Source: Betaproteobacteria bacterium (GTDB taxonomy: Bacteria > Pseudomonadota > Gammaproteobacteria > Burkholderiales > Burkholderiaceae_C). Taken from it: DNA of 64,000 bases. The DNA lies in the NCBI GenBank assembly GCA_016716535.1, contig JADJWD010000004.1, positions 496,001-560,000 on the forward strand. The letters are read 5' to 3'. The notes beneath the pieces are model-generated. The model saw only the letters and a list, made by a program, of their open reading frames with translations. It did not search any database and was not told the origin of the DNA. How positions within the stretch are numbered: position 1 is the stretch's first letter; each line of letters starts with the position of its first letter. This document shows positions 45,146 through 54,250 of the stretch, piece by piece. Both the position numbers and the translations under genes were made by a program.

Positions 45146-45658
45146 ATGTCCCCGATCGTCAAGTCGGGCGAACCTGCCGGCGCGAACAATCCGGCCCCAT
45201 CCGAACGCTGCCAGGGACCCTTCGTGACCGTCGACGCGACCGCTTCCACTGCCGCCCCCGATGCCCAGACGCCGACCGCGCCCACGCCGCTGTGCGACCG
45301 CATGCGCGCGGCCGGCCAGTGGAACCCGGCCTGGGACCCGATCTACGACCTGGATCCGGCCTGGACCGAACGGTTCATGGACATGGGACTGCGGCCGATG
45401 CTCGGTGGCGTCCTCGACGCCAAGACCGTCGAGTTCATCGCCATCGCCGTCGACGCGTCGTGCACGCACCTGTACGCGCCGGGTGTGCGGCGCCACATCC
45501 GCCGTGCGCTCGAACTCGGTGCCACGCGCCAGGAGATCGCCGCCGTGCTGCAGTGCGTCAGCGTGCTCGGCATCCACACGATGAGCCTGGCCGCGCCGAT
45601 CCTGCTCGACGAACTGGCCGCACGCGAGCGCGCCGCACTTACCACCCCCCAACCCTGA
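45146..45658 (+). CDS. Carboxymuconolactone decarboxylase (AhpD-like) family protein
   Basis: A 170-residue protein of the CMD/AhpD fold. The core from about residue 65 reads WTERFMDMGLRPMLGG, KTVEFIAIAVDASCTHLYAPG, VRRHIRRALELGATRQEIAAVLQCVSVLGIHTMS. The AhpD CxxC pair is reduced to a single Cys (DASCTHLY), so thioredoxin-like peroxidase chemistry is not expected. The first about 45 residues are Thr/Ala-rich and may not be translated (Met at residue 53 is an alternative). 14 bp upstream of the BKACE gene. Confidence 0.85.
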   Translation: MSPIVKSGEPAGANNPAPSERCQGPFVTVDATASTAAPDAQTPTAPTPLCDRMRAAGQWNPAWDPIYDLDPAWTERFMDMGLRPMLGGVLDAKTVEFIAIAVDASCTHLYAPGVRRHIRRALELGATRQEIAAVLQCVSVLGIHTMSLAAPILLDELAARERAALTTPQP

Positions 45659-45672
45659 AGCGGAGACATGCA

Positions 45673-46728
45673 ATGCAATTCCTCGACGACTCGCTGCTGC
45701 CCGAGAACCAGCCGCCGCTGGTGATCCAGGTGGCCCCCTACGGCCCGGAGTTCCTGCCCGGCGACTCCGACGACATCCCGGTGACGATGGCCGAGCAGGT
45801 GCAAAAGGCGGTGGACTGCTGGAACGCCGGCGCTACCGTGCTGCACGTGCACGTGCGCGAGGCCGACGGCACGGGCAGCAAGCGGCTGTCGATGTTCAAC
45901 GAGATGCTCGCGCGCCTGCGCGACGCCGTGCCGCAGATGCTGCTGCAGGTGGGCGGCTCGATCTCGTTCGCCCCCGAAGGCGAAGGCGCCGGGGCGCGGT
46001 GGCTGAACGACGACACGCGCCACATGCTGGCCGAGCTGACGCCGAAGCCCGACCAGGTGACGATCGCCATCAACACCAACCAGATGAACATCTGCGAGCT
46101 GTTGAGCGCCGACGACGTGGCCGGCACCTCGCTGGCGCAACCGGCGTACCAGGACGCCTACCGCGAGATGTGGATCCCGTCGGGCCCCGGCTTCGTGGCC
46201 GAACATTTGAAACGCCTGCAGGCCAATGGCATCCAGCCGCACTTCATGCTCGCCGATGTCGGCCAGCTCGAGACGGTCGAGCGGCTGGTCCGCCGCGGCG
46301 TCTACACCGGCCCGCTGGTGTTGAACTGGGTGGCCATCGGCGGCGGTGCCGACGGGCCGAACCCGCGCAACCTGATGGAGTTCATCAACCGCTGCCCCGA
46401 CCACGCCGTGCTCACCGTCGAGAGCCTGATGCGCAACGTGCTGCCGCTGACGACGATGGCCATCGCGATGGGCCTGCATGTGCGCGTGGGCATCGAGGAC
46501 AACCTGTGGGGCAGGAAGGGCCAGCGCCTCACCAGCGTGCGGCAGGTCGAACAGATGGTGCGCATCGCGCGCGAGCTTCACCGTGCGGTCGCCACCGGCG
46601 CGCAGGCCAGGGCGATCTACCGTATCGGCGAGCACTACCGTTCGGCCGACGAGACGCTGGCCAGGGTCGGCTGGATGCCGAACCGGCGCCCCGGCGCGAG
46701 CGACGCGCCGCTGCGCGAGGCGGCCTGA
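45673..46728 (+). CDS. Beta-keto acid cleavage enzyme (BKACE, DUF849)
   Basis: A 351-residue zinc-dependent enzyme of the BKACE family. The best-known members cleave 3-keto-5-aminohexanoate with acetyl-CoA; the family accepts many beta-keto acids. Motifs: TMAEQVQKAVDCWNAGATVLHVHVRE (zinc His-x-His), MLLQVGGSISF, PKPDQVTIAINTNQMN and TMAIAMGLHVRVGIEDNLW. Start ATG 45673, 7 nt after GGAG. With a CMD protein and a Bug-type binding protein it probably forms a small catabolic unit for an unknown beta-keto acid precursor. Confidence 0.92.
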   Translation: MQFLDDSLLPENQPPLVIQVAPYGPEFLPGDSDDIPVTMAEQVQKAVDCWNAGATVLHVHVREADGTGSKRLSMFNEMLARLRDAVPQMLLQVGGSISFAPEGEGAGARWLNDDTRHMLAELTPKPDQVTIAINTNQMNICELLSADDVAGTSLAQPAYQDAYREMWIPSGPGFVAEHLKRLQANGIQPHFMLADVGQLETVERLVRRGVYTGPLVLNWVAIGGGADGPNPRNLMEFINRCPDHAVLTVESLMRNVLPLTTMAIAMGLHVRVGIEDNLWGRKGQRLTSVRQVEQMVRIARELHRAVATGAQARAIYRIGEHYRSADETLARVGWMPNRRPGASDAPLREAA

Positions 46729-46773
46729 GATTTGCGCCTGATACGCGCTCCCACAACGACACGGAGACAAACG

Positions 46774-47805
46774 ATGCGAAGCATGTTCCACCCCGGCCGC
46801 CGCCGGGCCCTCACCGCGATCACCGGCGCGATCACCGGCGCCGTCACCGGCGCCACGCTCCTCGCCGCGGCGCCCGCCGCCGTGGCCCAGGCGGCGTGGC
46901 CCGCCAAGCCGGTTCGCATCCTGATCGGCGCGCCGCCCGGCGGCACCAGCGACATCGTCGCGCGGCTGCTTGCCGAGGGCCTGCAGAAGGAACTGGGGCA
47001 AACGATGGTCGTCGAGGCCAAGCCGGGCGCCGCCGGGCTGATCGCGGCGCAGGACTTCCTCGGCCAGCCGGCCGATGGCCACACGCTGCTGGTGGCGCCG
47101 AACGCGCTGGTGACCGAGATCCCGCACGTGATCAAGGTGCGCTTCGACCCCTTCAGGGACGTGCGGCCGCTGGCCGACCTCGCGCGCAGCGGGCTCGTCT
47201 TCGTCGGCCACCCCGCGACGCCGGCGAAGGGCGTGGCCGAGGTCGTGGCCTTCGCCAAGGCCAACCCGGGCAAGGTGTCGTACGCGTCGTACAGCGCGGG
47301 CACGATCTCGCACACGATGGGCCTGACGCTCAACAAGGCCGCCGGCATCGACCTGAACCACGTGCCCTACAAGGGTTCGCCGCCGGCGCTGCAGGACCTC
47401 GCCGGCGGCCACGTGCAGCTGATGTTCGACGGCCCGGCGACCTCGTTGCCGATGATCAAGGGCGGCAGGATCAAGGCCTTCGCCGTCAGCGGGCCGCGGC
47501 GCAATCCGGCGCTGCCTGACGTGCCGACGTTCGCCGAGCAGGGCTTCCCGATGCTCGACGACGTTGCCTGGATGGGCCTGTGGGTCAAGCCGGACGTGCC
47601 GGCCGACGTGCAGGCAAGGATCCGCCAGGCCACGTTGAAGGTGATGTCGCAGCCCGCGGTGCAGGCGCGCCTGGCCGAGCTGGGCAACGAGCCCGGCACG
47701 CGGGCGACGCCCGAGGAACTCGCCCAGTCGCTGCGCACGGCTTCCGACAAGCAAGGCACGACGCTGCGTGCGCTGGGCATCAAGCCGCAGGACCTGGGCG
47801 GCTGA
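46774..47805 (+). CDS. Tripartite tricarboxylate transporter (Bug-family) binding protein
   Basis: A 343-residue periplasmic binding protein. The signal (ITGAITGAVTGATLLAAAPAAVAQ) is encoded by imperfect ACCGGCGCC repeats. Then come KPVRILIGAPPGGTSDIVARLL, VEAKPGAAGLIAAQDFL, VSYASYSAGTISHTMGLTL, LNHVPYKGSPPALQDLAGGHVQLMF and ALPDVPTFAEQGFP. Last gene of the BKACE set and followed by a terminator hairpin. It presumably binds the substrate of that pathway; no TctAB pair is in the window. Confidence 0.93.
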   Translation: MRSMFHPGRRRALTAITGAITGAVTGATLLAAAPAAVAQAAWPAKPVRILIGAPPGGTSDIVARLLAEGLQKELGQTMVVEAKPGAAGLIAAQDFLGQPADGHTLLVAPNALVTEIPHVIKVRFDPFRDVRPLADLARSGLVFVGHPATPAKGVAEVVAFAKANPGKVSYASYSAGTISHTMGLTLNKAAGIDLNHVPYKGSPPALQDLAGGHVQLMFDGPATSLPMIKGGRIKAFAVSGPRRNPALPDVPTFAEQGFPMLDDVAWMGLWVKPDVPADVQARIRQATLKVMSQPAVQARLAELGNEPGTRATPEELAQSLRTASDKQGTTLRALGIKPQDLGG

Positions 47806-47871
47806 GGGCGTTTCGCTCGTCGAGCGGCGGCATCTGCCCGCGCCGGCACGCGAGAGCAACGCGCAATAGAA

Positions 47872-47899
47872 GAAGCCCCGGCATCGCTGCCGGGGCTTC
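47872..47899. terminator. Strong hairpin terminator after the BKACE set
   Basis: GAAGCCCCGGC (47872-47882), loop ATCGCT, GCCGGGGCTTC (47889-47899): a perfect 11-bp stem about 65 bp after the binding-protein stop. Preceded by AATAGAA and followed by CCGGC rather than a long T run; the layout fits a bidirectional intrinsic terminator. Confidence 0.75.
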
Positions 47900-48103
47900 C
47901 GGCCCGAGTTTGCGATTCCTCGCTCTATCGGGTCACGGCATGGCGCCGTGAGTGAAGATTAGCTGCGCCGGCTCCTGCATTCCATCGGACAGGCGGACGA
48001 CCGGTTGTAGGAGATTGCCGACAAAGGCCGGCCCGGGGAGCCCCCGCATGTCATGGCGCACCCTCCGTCGCCACCGCCGCAACATCAGTTAGCCTTGCGC
48101 GGC

Positions 48104-48724
48104 ATGGAAACCCCCGGCAATCTCTTCTGTGTCGCCGCGCCCAGCGGGGCGGGCAAGTCCAGCCTCGTGAAGGCGCTGCTCGAACTGGATTCGCACCTGG
48201 CGGTGTCGGTCTCGCACACGACGCGCGCGCCGCGCGGGCAGGAAGTCGACGGACGCGAGTACTGGTTCGTCGACGAGCCCACCTTCCGCGGCATGGCCGA
48301 ACGCGGCGAGTTCTTCGAGTGGGCCGAGGTGCACGGCAAGCTTTACGGCACGTCGCGCAAGGCCATCGAGGAGCGGCTGCTGCACGGCGAGGACGTCGTG
48401 CTCGAGATCGACTGGCAGGGCGCGCTGCAGATCAAGCAGATCTTCCCGCACGCGGTGCTGATCTTCATCCTGCCGCCGAGCTGGCAGGAGCTCGAGCAGC
48501 GGCTGCGCCGGCGCGGCGAGGACGGCGCCGAGGTCATCGCGCAGCGCCTGGCGAACGCGCACGTCGAGGTCGCGCAGGCGCGGCACTTCGACTACGTCAT
48601 CGTCAACATCCTGTTCGAGACGGCGCTGTTCGATCTGAAGGCGGTCGTGCACTCGCAGCGGCTGAAGTTCGCGGCGCAACGGCGCGCGCGCTCGCAGGTG
48701 TTCACGGCGCTCGGGCTGGCCTGA
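48104..48724 (+). CDS. gmk: Guanylate kinase
   Basis: A 206-residue GMP kinase. P-loop CVAAPSGAGKSSLVKALLE, GMP-binding SVSHTTRAPRGQEVDGREYWFVD and FFEWAEVHGKLYGTSR, LEIDWQGALQIKQIFP, LRRRGED lid. Start ATG 48104 (METPGN) is the family-consistent choice; the frame is open to 48053. Its customary partners yicC (upstream) and rpoZ-spoT (downstream) are both displaced by inserted genes here. Confidence 0.96.
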   Translation: METPGNLFCVAAPSGAGKSSLVKALLELDSHLAVSVSHTTRAPRGQEVDGREYWFVDEPTFRGMAERGEFFEWAEVHGKLYGTSRKAIEERLLHGEDVVLEIDWQGALQIKQIFPHAVLIFILPPSWQELEQRLRRRGEDGAEVIAQRLANAHVEVAQARHFDYVIVNILFETALFDLKAVVHSQRLKFAAQRRARSQVFTALGLA

Positions 48725-48778
48725 GCGTTCACGCGGCGAGGGCCGCGCGGCTCCCGCGAAACAGCGCCAAGGCGACGC

Positions 48779-50142
48779 TCAGCGTGCCGCCAGCGTGAAG
48801 CCGACCCGCGTCAGGCCCGCGTCGCTCTCCGCGAGCGTGCGCCCGGCATGCATGCGCGCGATCGCCGCGACGATCGCCAGCCCCAGGCCGTGGTGCTGCT
48901 CCTCGTCGGGGCAGCAGCGCGAATCGTCGCCGCGGAAGAAGCGGTCGAAGAGCCGCGGCAGGTGCTGCGGCGCGATCGCCTGGCCGCGGTTCTGTACGAC
49001 CACCTCCACCTGCTCGGCCGTCTGCGCGAGTTCGGCCGAGATGCGCACGACGACCGTCGAGCCGGCGTCGGCAAACCGCGTCGCGTTGCCCAGCAGGTTC
49101 GACAACGCGCGCTTGAAGAGCGCCTCGTCCACCGGCACCGCCGCGTCGCCCTCGATGCGTAGCGCCAGGCCGGCATCCTCGAGCGCGGCTTCGTGGAACT
49201 CGACGACCTGGCGCGCCAGCGCCGCCAGGCTCACCGGCTCGCCGCGCCGCGCCACCGCGCCGCGGTCGGCCTGCGCGAGGAAGAGCATGTCGTTGACCAT
49301 CGCCGACAGGCGCTGCATCTCCTCGAGGTTGGAGGCGAGCGTCTCGCGCAGCGCATCGCTCGTGCGTTCGCGCGCCAGCGCCACCTCCGTCTCGCCGATG
49401 AGGGCCGCCAGCGGCGTGCGCAGCTCGTGCGCGACATCGGCGTTGAAGGCCTCGAGCTGCGCGTAGGCCCGCTCCAGCCGGTCCATCAACGCGTTGAACT
49501 GCTCGACCCAAGGCAGCAACTCCTCGGCCGGGTCGGCCAACGCCAGGCGGCGATCGAGGCTGGCCGGCGAGATCGCGCGCGTCTGCGCCGCCAGCTCGCG
49601 CATCGGGCTGAGCCCGCGGCGCACGAACCAGGCGCTGCCGCCACCGACGAGCGCCCCGGAGGCCAGCGTCACCGCGACGAGGATCCATGCCCAGCGCCGG
49701 CCCATCGCCGCGTCGCGCGAGTAGTCGACGGTGTAGCGCGCGCGCACCTGGCCGCCGGGCAGCTCGACGGCGCGGCGATCGCGAACTCGTGCACCCGCGT
49801 GTGCTGCGAACGCTCGAGCGCCGCGCTGCCCCGGTCGGCATGCAGCAGGCTGCCATCGGGCCGCCAGACCTCGAGCCGCGTGTCGGCGCGCATCGGCGCG
49901 TCGGCCTGCAGCTGCGCCAGCATCGCCGCCTCGCCGCCCGCGGCGGCGCGGCCGACGACATCGGCGATCAGCTCGCAGCGAGCGTGCAGGTCCTGCTCGC
50001 TGCGCTCGCTCAGGATCACCTTCACCATGCCCCAGGTGATGGCGAACAGCACGCCGAGAACGGCCATCGTGAAGATCGCCAGCCGGCGCGACAGGCGCAC
50101 GCTGATCGAGTGGCTGCACACCGGGCCGCAGGCGGCGCTCAT
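48779..50142 (-). CDS. Sensor histidine kinase (heavy-metal type), one apparent frameshift
   Basis: About 454 residues after repair. The N-terminal part (MSAACGPVCSHSISVRLSRR) has a first membrane helix (LAIFTMAVLGVLFAITWGMVKV) and a periplasmic domain. The frame changes near 49770-49785 (HEFAI to RRAVELPGGQVRARYTVDY). Then come a second helix (AWILVAVTLASGALVGGGSAWFV), HAMP, the H-box FNADVAHELRTPLAALIGETE, N-box NLLGNATRF and G-boxes GLGLAI. Length 1364 nt is one short of a multiple of three, so one base is missing. ATGA overlap with the response regulator upstream. Resembles CusS/IrlS sensors. Confidence 0.9.
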
Positions 50143-50822
50143 CCGCGCTCCTCGAGCACGTAGCCCATGCCGCGCACGGTGTGCAGCAGCTTCATCGGGA
50201 ACGGGTCGTCGAGCTTGGCGCGCAGCCGCCGCACGGCAACTTCGACGACGTTGGTGTCGGAGTCGAAGTTCATATCCCACACCTGCTCGGCGAGCGTCGT
50301 GCGCGAGAGAATCTGGCCGCGCCGGCGCAGCAGCAACGCCAGCAGGTTGAACTCCTTGGCCGTGAGATCGAGCCGCTGCTGCGCGCGCTGCGCCTTGCGG
50401 CCGAGCAGGTCCACCTCGAGGTCGGCCAGGCGCAGCTCGGTCGCCGGCTGCACGCCGGCGCTCGCCCCGCGTCGCGCCAGCGCCGTGATGCGCGCCAGCA
50501 GTTCGGAGAAGGCGAACGGCTTGACGAGGTAGTCGTCGGCGCCTTGCTCGAGGCCGCGCACGCGGTCCTCGACCTTGTCGCGCGCCGTCAGCATCAGCAC
50601 CGGCACGCGCCGGCCGGCCGCGCGCAGCGCGGCGAGCACGCCGAAGCCGTCGATGCCGGGCAGCATCAGGTCGAGCAAGACCACGTCGTACTCGCCGCCG
50701 ACGGCCAGCCGCCGGCCCTCGATGCCGTCGGCCGCGACATCGACGACGTGGCCGCTCTCGCCCAGGCCCTTGTGCAGGTACTGGGCGAGCTTGGGTTCGT
50801 CTTCGACGACAAGAAGGCGCAT
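50139..50822 (-). CDS. OmpR-family response regulator (CusR/IrlR-like)
   Basis: A 227-residue regulator. Receiver domain with MRLLVVEDEPKLAQYLHKGL, phospho-Asp in VVLLDLMLPGIDGFG and LVKPFAFSELLAR. The C-terminal winged helix has LDLTAKEFNLLALLLRRRGQILSRTTLAEQVWDMNFDSDTNVVEVAVRRLRAKL in consecutive blocks. The linker wording and WDMNFDSDTNVVEV are typical of heavy-metal regulators. Start ATG 50822. No metal efflux genes lie next to it. The pair splits gmk from rpoZ. Confidence 0.94.
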   Translation of the reverse strand: MRLLVVEDEPKLAQYLHKGLGESGHVVDVAADGIEGRRLAVGGEYDVVLLDLMLPGIDGFGVLAALRAAGRRVPVLMLTARDKVEDRVRGLEQGADDYLVKPFAFSELLARITALARRGASAGVQPATELRLADLEVDLLGRKAQRAQQRLDLTAKEFNLLALLLRRRGQILSRTTLAEQVWDMNFDSDTNVVEVAVRRLRAKLDDPFPMKLLHTVRGMGYVLEERG

Positions 50823-50976
50823 CGGAAGTATGGGTCTCGGAGGCAGGCGCGATGGTCGCACTTTCGCCCGCGACGTTGGATTACGTTTCTGTCATCTGGG
50901 CGGGAACCGCGGGCCCCTGGGGCTGGCCGGCTACAATCCGCGGCTTCGCCCTCCGGCGCCCCCTCCAACACAAGCC

Positions 50977-51180
50977 ATGGCCCGCATCACCGTCGAAGAC
51001 TGCCTCGCCAGGGTCCCCAACCGCTTCCAGCTCGTGCTGGCCGCCACCTATCGCGCGCGCATGCTGAGCCAGGGCCACGCGCCCAAGGTCGAAGCGAAGA
51101 ACAAGCCCGGCGTCACCGCGCTGCGCGAAGTGGCCGCTGGCGAAGTCGGCATCGAGATGCTGCGCAAGGTGCCCGTCTAG
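50977..51180 (+). CDS. rpoZ: RNA polymerase omega subunit
   Basis: A 67-residue omega subunit: MARITVEDCLARVPNRFQLV at the start, then AATYRARMLSQG and NKPGVTALREVAAGEVG. It aids assembly of RNA polymerase and contributes to a ppGpp site. It sits upstream of the bifunctional spoT, the standard order. Start ATG 50977. Confidence 0.97.
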   Translation: MARITVEDCLARVPNRFQLVLAATYRARMLSQGHAPKVEAKNKPGVTALREVAAGEVGIEMLRKVPV

Positions 51181-51304
51181 GCCCAGACGACGAAACCGTG
51201 CCGCGGGCGACGAACGCCCGCCGGCCAACCCAGGCGGCTCGTGAACGAGACCGTCCAGAGCGCCACAACTTAGCGCAGCGCCCGATCTCCGCTAAATTCC
51301 GGCC

Positions 51305-53623
51305 ATGAGCCTGCGCTCCCTGGCCGCCGAGTTCCTGCCTTCAGCCCTCCAGGGGCTGCAAGGCCTGCAACGCACGCCGCCGGCGGCGGCCAGCCCCGCC
51401 GCGCAGGCCGGCGCGCCGGACGAGGCCTCGTCGTTCCAGGCGCTGGCCGACAAGCTCGGCTACCTCTCCAAGGCCGACGCGAAGCAGGTCCGCGAGGCCT
51501 ACCGCTTCGCCGACGCCGCGCACCTCGGCCAGTTCCGCGCCGACGGCAAACCGTACATCACGCACCCGATCGCCGTCGCCGGGCTGGTCGCCGACTGGAA
51601 GCTCGACGCGCAGGCCGTGATGGCCGCGCTGATGCACGACACGATCGAGGACCAGGGCGTCACGAAGACCGAGCTGATCGAGAAGTTCGGCGCCCCCACC
51701 GCCGACCTCGTCGACGGCCTGACGAAGCTGGACAAGCTGCAGTTCAGCACGCGCGAGGAAGGCCAGGCCGAGAGCTTTCGCAAGATGCTGCTGGCGATGG
51801 CGCGCGACGTGCGCGTCGTGCTCGTCAAGCTTGCCGACCGGCTGCACAACATGCGCACGCTCGGCGCGCTGGCGCCCGATCGGCGGCGGCGCATCGCGCG
51901 CGAGACGCTCGAGATCTACGCACCGATCGCGCACCGCCTCGGCCTGAACCAGGTCTATCGCGAGCTGCAGGAACTCGCCTTCGAGCTGCTGCACCCGTGG
52001 CGGCACGCCGCGCTGGCCAAGGCACTGCAGCGCGCGCGCGGCCACCGCCGCGACATCGTCGAACGGGTGCGCCGCGAGGTCGAGCGCGCCTTCGCCCAGC
52101 ACAAGATGAAGGTGCAGGTCAGCGGCCGCGAGAAGACCGTCTACTCGATCTACCGCAAGATGCGCGGCAAGCACGCCGGCTTCGCGCAGGTCAACGACCT
52201 GTTCGGCTTTCGCATCGTCGTGCCGACGCTCACCGACTGCTACGTCGCGCTGGGCGTGCTGCACCAGCTGTACAAGCCCGTGCCCGGGCGCTTCAAGGAC
52301 TACATCGCGATCCCCAAGGCCAACGGCTACCAGAGCCTGCACACGACGCTGGTCAGCCCGCTGGGCACCGCGGTCGAGTTCCAGATGCGCACCGAAGCCA
52401 TGCACGCGGTGGCCGAGGCCGGCATCGCCGCGCACTGGCTGTACAAGCAGCGCGGCGAGAAGTTCGACAAGCAGGCGGCGGCCGAGGCGCAGCGGCTCTC
52501 GTCGATGTGGCTGCAAAGCCTGCTCGACATCCAGGACGAGACGCGCGACTCCTCGGAGTTCCTCGAACACGTGAAGATCGACCTGCACCCCGAGGCGGTG
52601 TACGTCTTCACGCCGCGCAGCAAGATCCTGGCGCTGCCGCGCGGCGCGACGCCGGTCGATTTCGCCTACGCGATCCACTCCGACGTCGGCCAGCACATGG
52701 TGGCGGCCAAGGTCAACGGCGAGCCGGTGGCGCTGCGCACCGAGCTGAAGAGCGGCGACGTGGTCGAGATCATCACCGCACCCGGCGCGCGGCCCAATCC
52801 GGCGTGGCTGTCGATGGTGCGCACCGGCCGCGCGCGCAGCAAGATCCGCCACTTCCTGAAGAACATGGAGGCCGAGGAGTCGCGCGCCTTGGGCGAGAAG
52901 ATGCTCGCGCAGGCGATGCGAGCCGAAGGCCTGGCGATGCCCTCGGCCGACCCGACCGACGCCGACGCCGCGGCGCTGTGGCAGCAGCTCGCGCGCTGGG
53001 GCGGCAACCGGCACCGCGGCGAGCTGCTTGTCGACATCGGCCTCGGGCGCAAGGTGGCGACGATCGTCGCCAAGCGCCTGGCGCACATGATGGGCGAGCG
53101 CGGCATCAAGCCCGATGCGGTGGCGCTGACGCTCGGGCGCTACGCCGCCGACGACACCGCCGGCGTGCAGGGCGTCGTCTTCGTCGACGGCAGCGAAGGC
53201 GGCTCGGTGCAGTTCGCCACCTGCTGCCGGCCGATCCCCGGCGACGCGATCACCGGCTACCTCGGCCGCGGCGAGGGCCTGCTCGTCCACACCGTCGAAT
53301 GCCCCACCGGCAAGCGCCTTTACGAGCGCGACAGCGAGCGCTGGATGCACGTCGAGTGGGCCGACGAGCTGACGCGCGCCTTCGAGACGACGGTGCACGT
53401 GCTCGTGCACAACGGCAAGGGCGTGCTGGCGCAGGTGGCCTCGGCGGTCAGCGCGGCCGAGGCCGACATCACGCACCTGGACATGGACTCCAGCCGCGGC
53501 AGCGACTTCGTCGAACTGCGCCTGATGGTCAGCGTGCGCGACCGCGTGCACCTGGCCGACGTGCTGCGCGCGCTCAGGCGCGCGCCGACGGTGCAGAGGG
53601 TGTCGCGGTACCGGGCGGGTTGA
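51305..53623 (+). CDS. spoT: Bifunctional (p)ppGpp synthetase/hydrolase
   Basis: A 772-residue RelA/SpoT homologue. HD hydrolase domain with KPYITHPIAVAGLVADW and MHDTIEDQGVTK (HDxxED intact) and KLADRLHNMRTL. Synthetase domain with REKTVYSIYRKMRGKHAGF, VNDLFGFRIVV and YIAIPKANGYQSLHT (intact). TGS near residues 435-495 (VYVFTPRSKILALPRGATPVDFAYAIH), and a C-terminal ACT domain (VLVHNGKGVLAQVASAVSAAEADI). Both activities are therefore expected. The first about 45 residues are a variable Ala-rich leader. Confidence 0.95.
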   Translation: MSLRSLAAEFLPSALQGLQGLQRTPPAAASPAAQAGAPDEASSFQALADKLGYLSKADAKQVREAYRFADAAHLGQFRADGKPYITHPIAVAGLVADWKLDAQAVMAALMHDTIEDQGVTKTELIEKFGAPTADLVDGLTKLDKLQFSTREEGQAESFRKMLLAMARDVRVVLVKLADRLHNMRTLGALAPDRRRRIARETLEIYAPIAHRLGLNQVYRELQELAFELLHPWRHAALAKALQRARGHRRDIVERVRREVERAFAQHKMKVQVSGREKTVYSIYRKMRGKHAGFAQVNDLFGFRIVVPTLTDCYVALGVLHQLYKPVPGRFKDYIAIPKANGYQSLHTTLVSPLGTAVEFQMRTEAMHAVAEAGIAAHWLYKQRGEKFDKQAAAEAQRLSSMWLQSLLDIQDETRDSSEFLEHVKIDLHPEAVYVFTPRSKILALPRGATPVDFAYAIHSDVGQHMVAAKVNGEPVALRTELKSGDVVEIITAPGARPNPAWLSMVRTGRARSKIRHFLKNMEAEESRALGEKMLAQAMRAEGLAMPSADPTDADAAALWQQLARWGGNRHRGELLVDIGLGRKVATIVAKRLAHMMGERGIKPDAVALTLGRYAADDTAGVQGVVFVDGSEGGSVQFATCCRPIPGDAITGYLGRGEGLLVHTVECPTGKRLYERDSERWMHVEWADELTRAFETTVHVLVHNGKGVLAQVASAVSAAEADITHLDMDSSRGSDFVELRLMVSVRDRVHLADVLRALRRAPTVQRVSRYRAG

Positions 53624-53640
53624 TCGGCGCCAGTGAGCGT

Positions 53641-54207
53641 TCAGCCCTCCGGCTTCGGATAGGTCACCGACACCACCTCGATCCGCTCGACGCCTCCTGG
53701 CGTCGGCAACGTCACCTCGTCGCCCTCGCGTGCCTTCAGCAGCGCGCGGGCCACCGGCGCCACCCAGCTCACCTCGCCGGCCAGGCTGTCGGCCTCGTCG
53801 ATGCCCTTGATCGTGATCGTGCGCTCTTCGCCTCGCGCATTGGCGTAGGTGACGGTGGCGCCGAAGAAGACCTGGTCGCTGCCGTGGTGCACGCTCGGGT
53901 CGGCGACCTCGGCGACATCGAGCCGCCGCGTCAGGAAGCGGATGCGCCGGTCGATCTCGCGCAGCCGCTTCTTGCCGTAGAGGTAGTCGCCGTTCTCCGA
54001 GCGGTCTCCGTTGCTCGCCGCCCACGAGACCACTTCCACCACCTTCGGCCGCTCGACATCGAGCAGGTTCATCAGCTCGGCGCGCAGTCGCCGGTAGCCG
54101 GCCGGCGTCATGTAGTTGCGCGCACCGGGCGGCAGCGCCGGCAGGCCGGGGGCCTCGCCGTCGTCGTCATCGGCGGCGTCGGATTCCTTGACGAAGGCCT
54201 TGTTCAC
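53641..54207 (-). CDS. greB: Transcription elongation factor GreB
   Basis: A 188-residue Gre factor. Coiled-coil N-terminal domain with YMTPAGYRRLRAELMNLLDVERPKVVEVVSWAASNGDRSENGDYLYGKKRLREIDRRI in consecutive blocks (acidic tip GDRSENGDYLYGKK). The C-terminal FKBP-like part carries VFFGATVTYANARGEERTITIKG. It stimulates RNA polymerase cleavage of stalled transcripts. Convergent with spoT, 17 bp apart. The N-terminal acidic extension (ESDAADDDDGEAP) is longer than usual. Confidence 0.95.
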   Translation of the reverse strand: MNKAFVKESDAADDDDGEAPGLPALPPGARNYMTPAGYRRLRAELMNLLDVERPKVVEVVSWAASNGDRSENGDYLYGKKRLREIDRRIRFLTRRLDVAEVADPSVHHGSDQVFFGATVTYANARGEERTITIKGIDEADSLAGEVSWVAPVARALLKAREGDEVTLPTPGGVERIEVVSVTYPKPEG

Positions 54208-54250
54208 AGCGGTCGGGCCGCGGCGGCGCCGCGGCGGCAGGACAGAGACG

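Noticed and set aside
45343..47859. Minus-strand open frame of 838 codons opposite the BKACE and binding-protein genes
   Set aside because: It runs across three recognisable genes on the plus strand and has shadow composition. No motif or ribosome-binding site supports it.
51341..54025. Minus-strand open frame of 894 codons opposite spoT
   Set aside because: spoT is complete with all domains on the plus strand; the minus frame has no recognisable domain and also covers greB in another frame.
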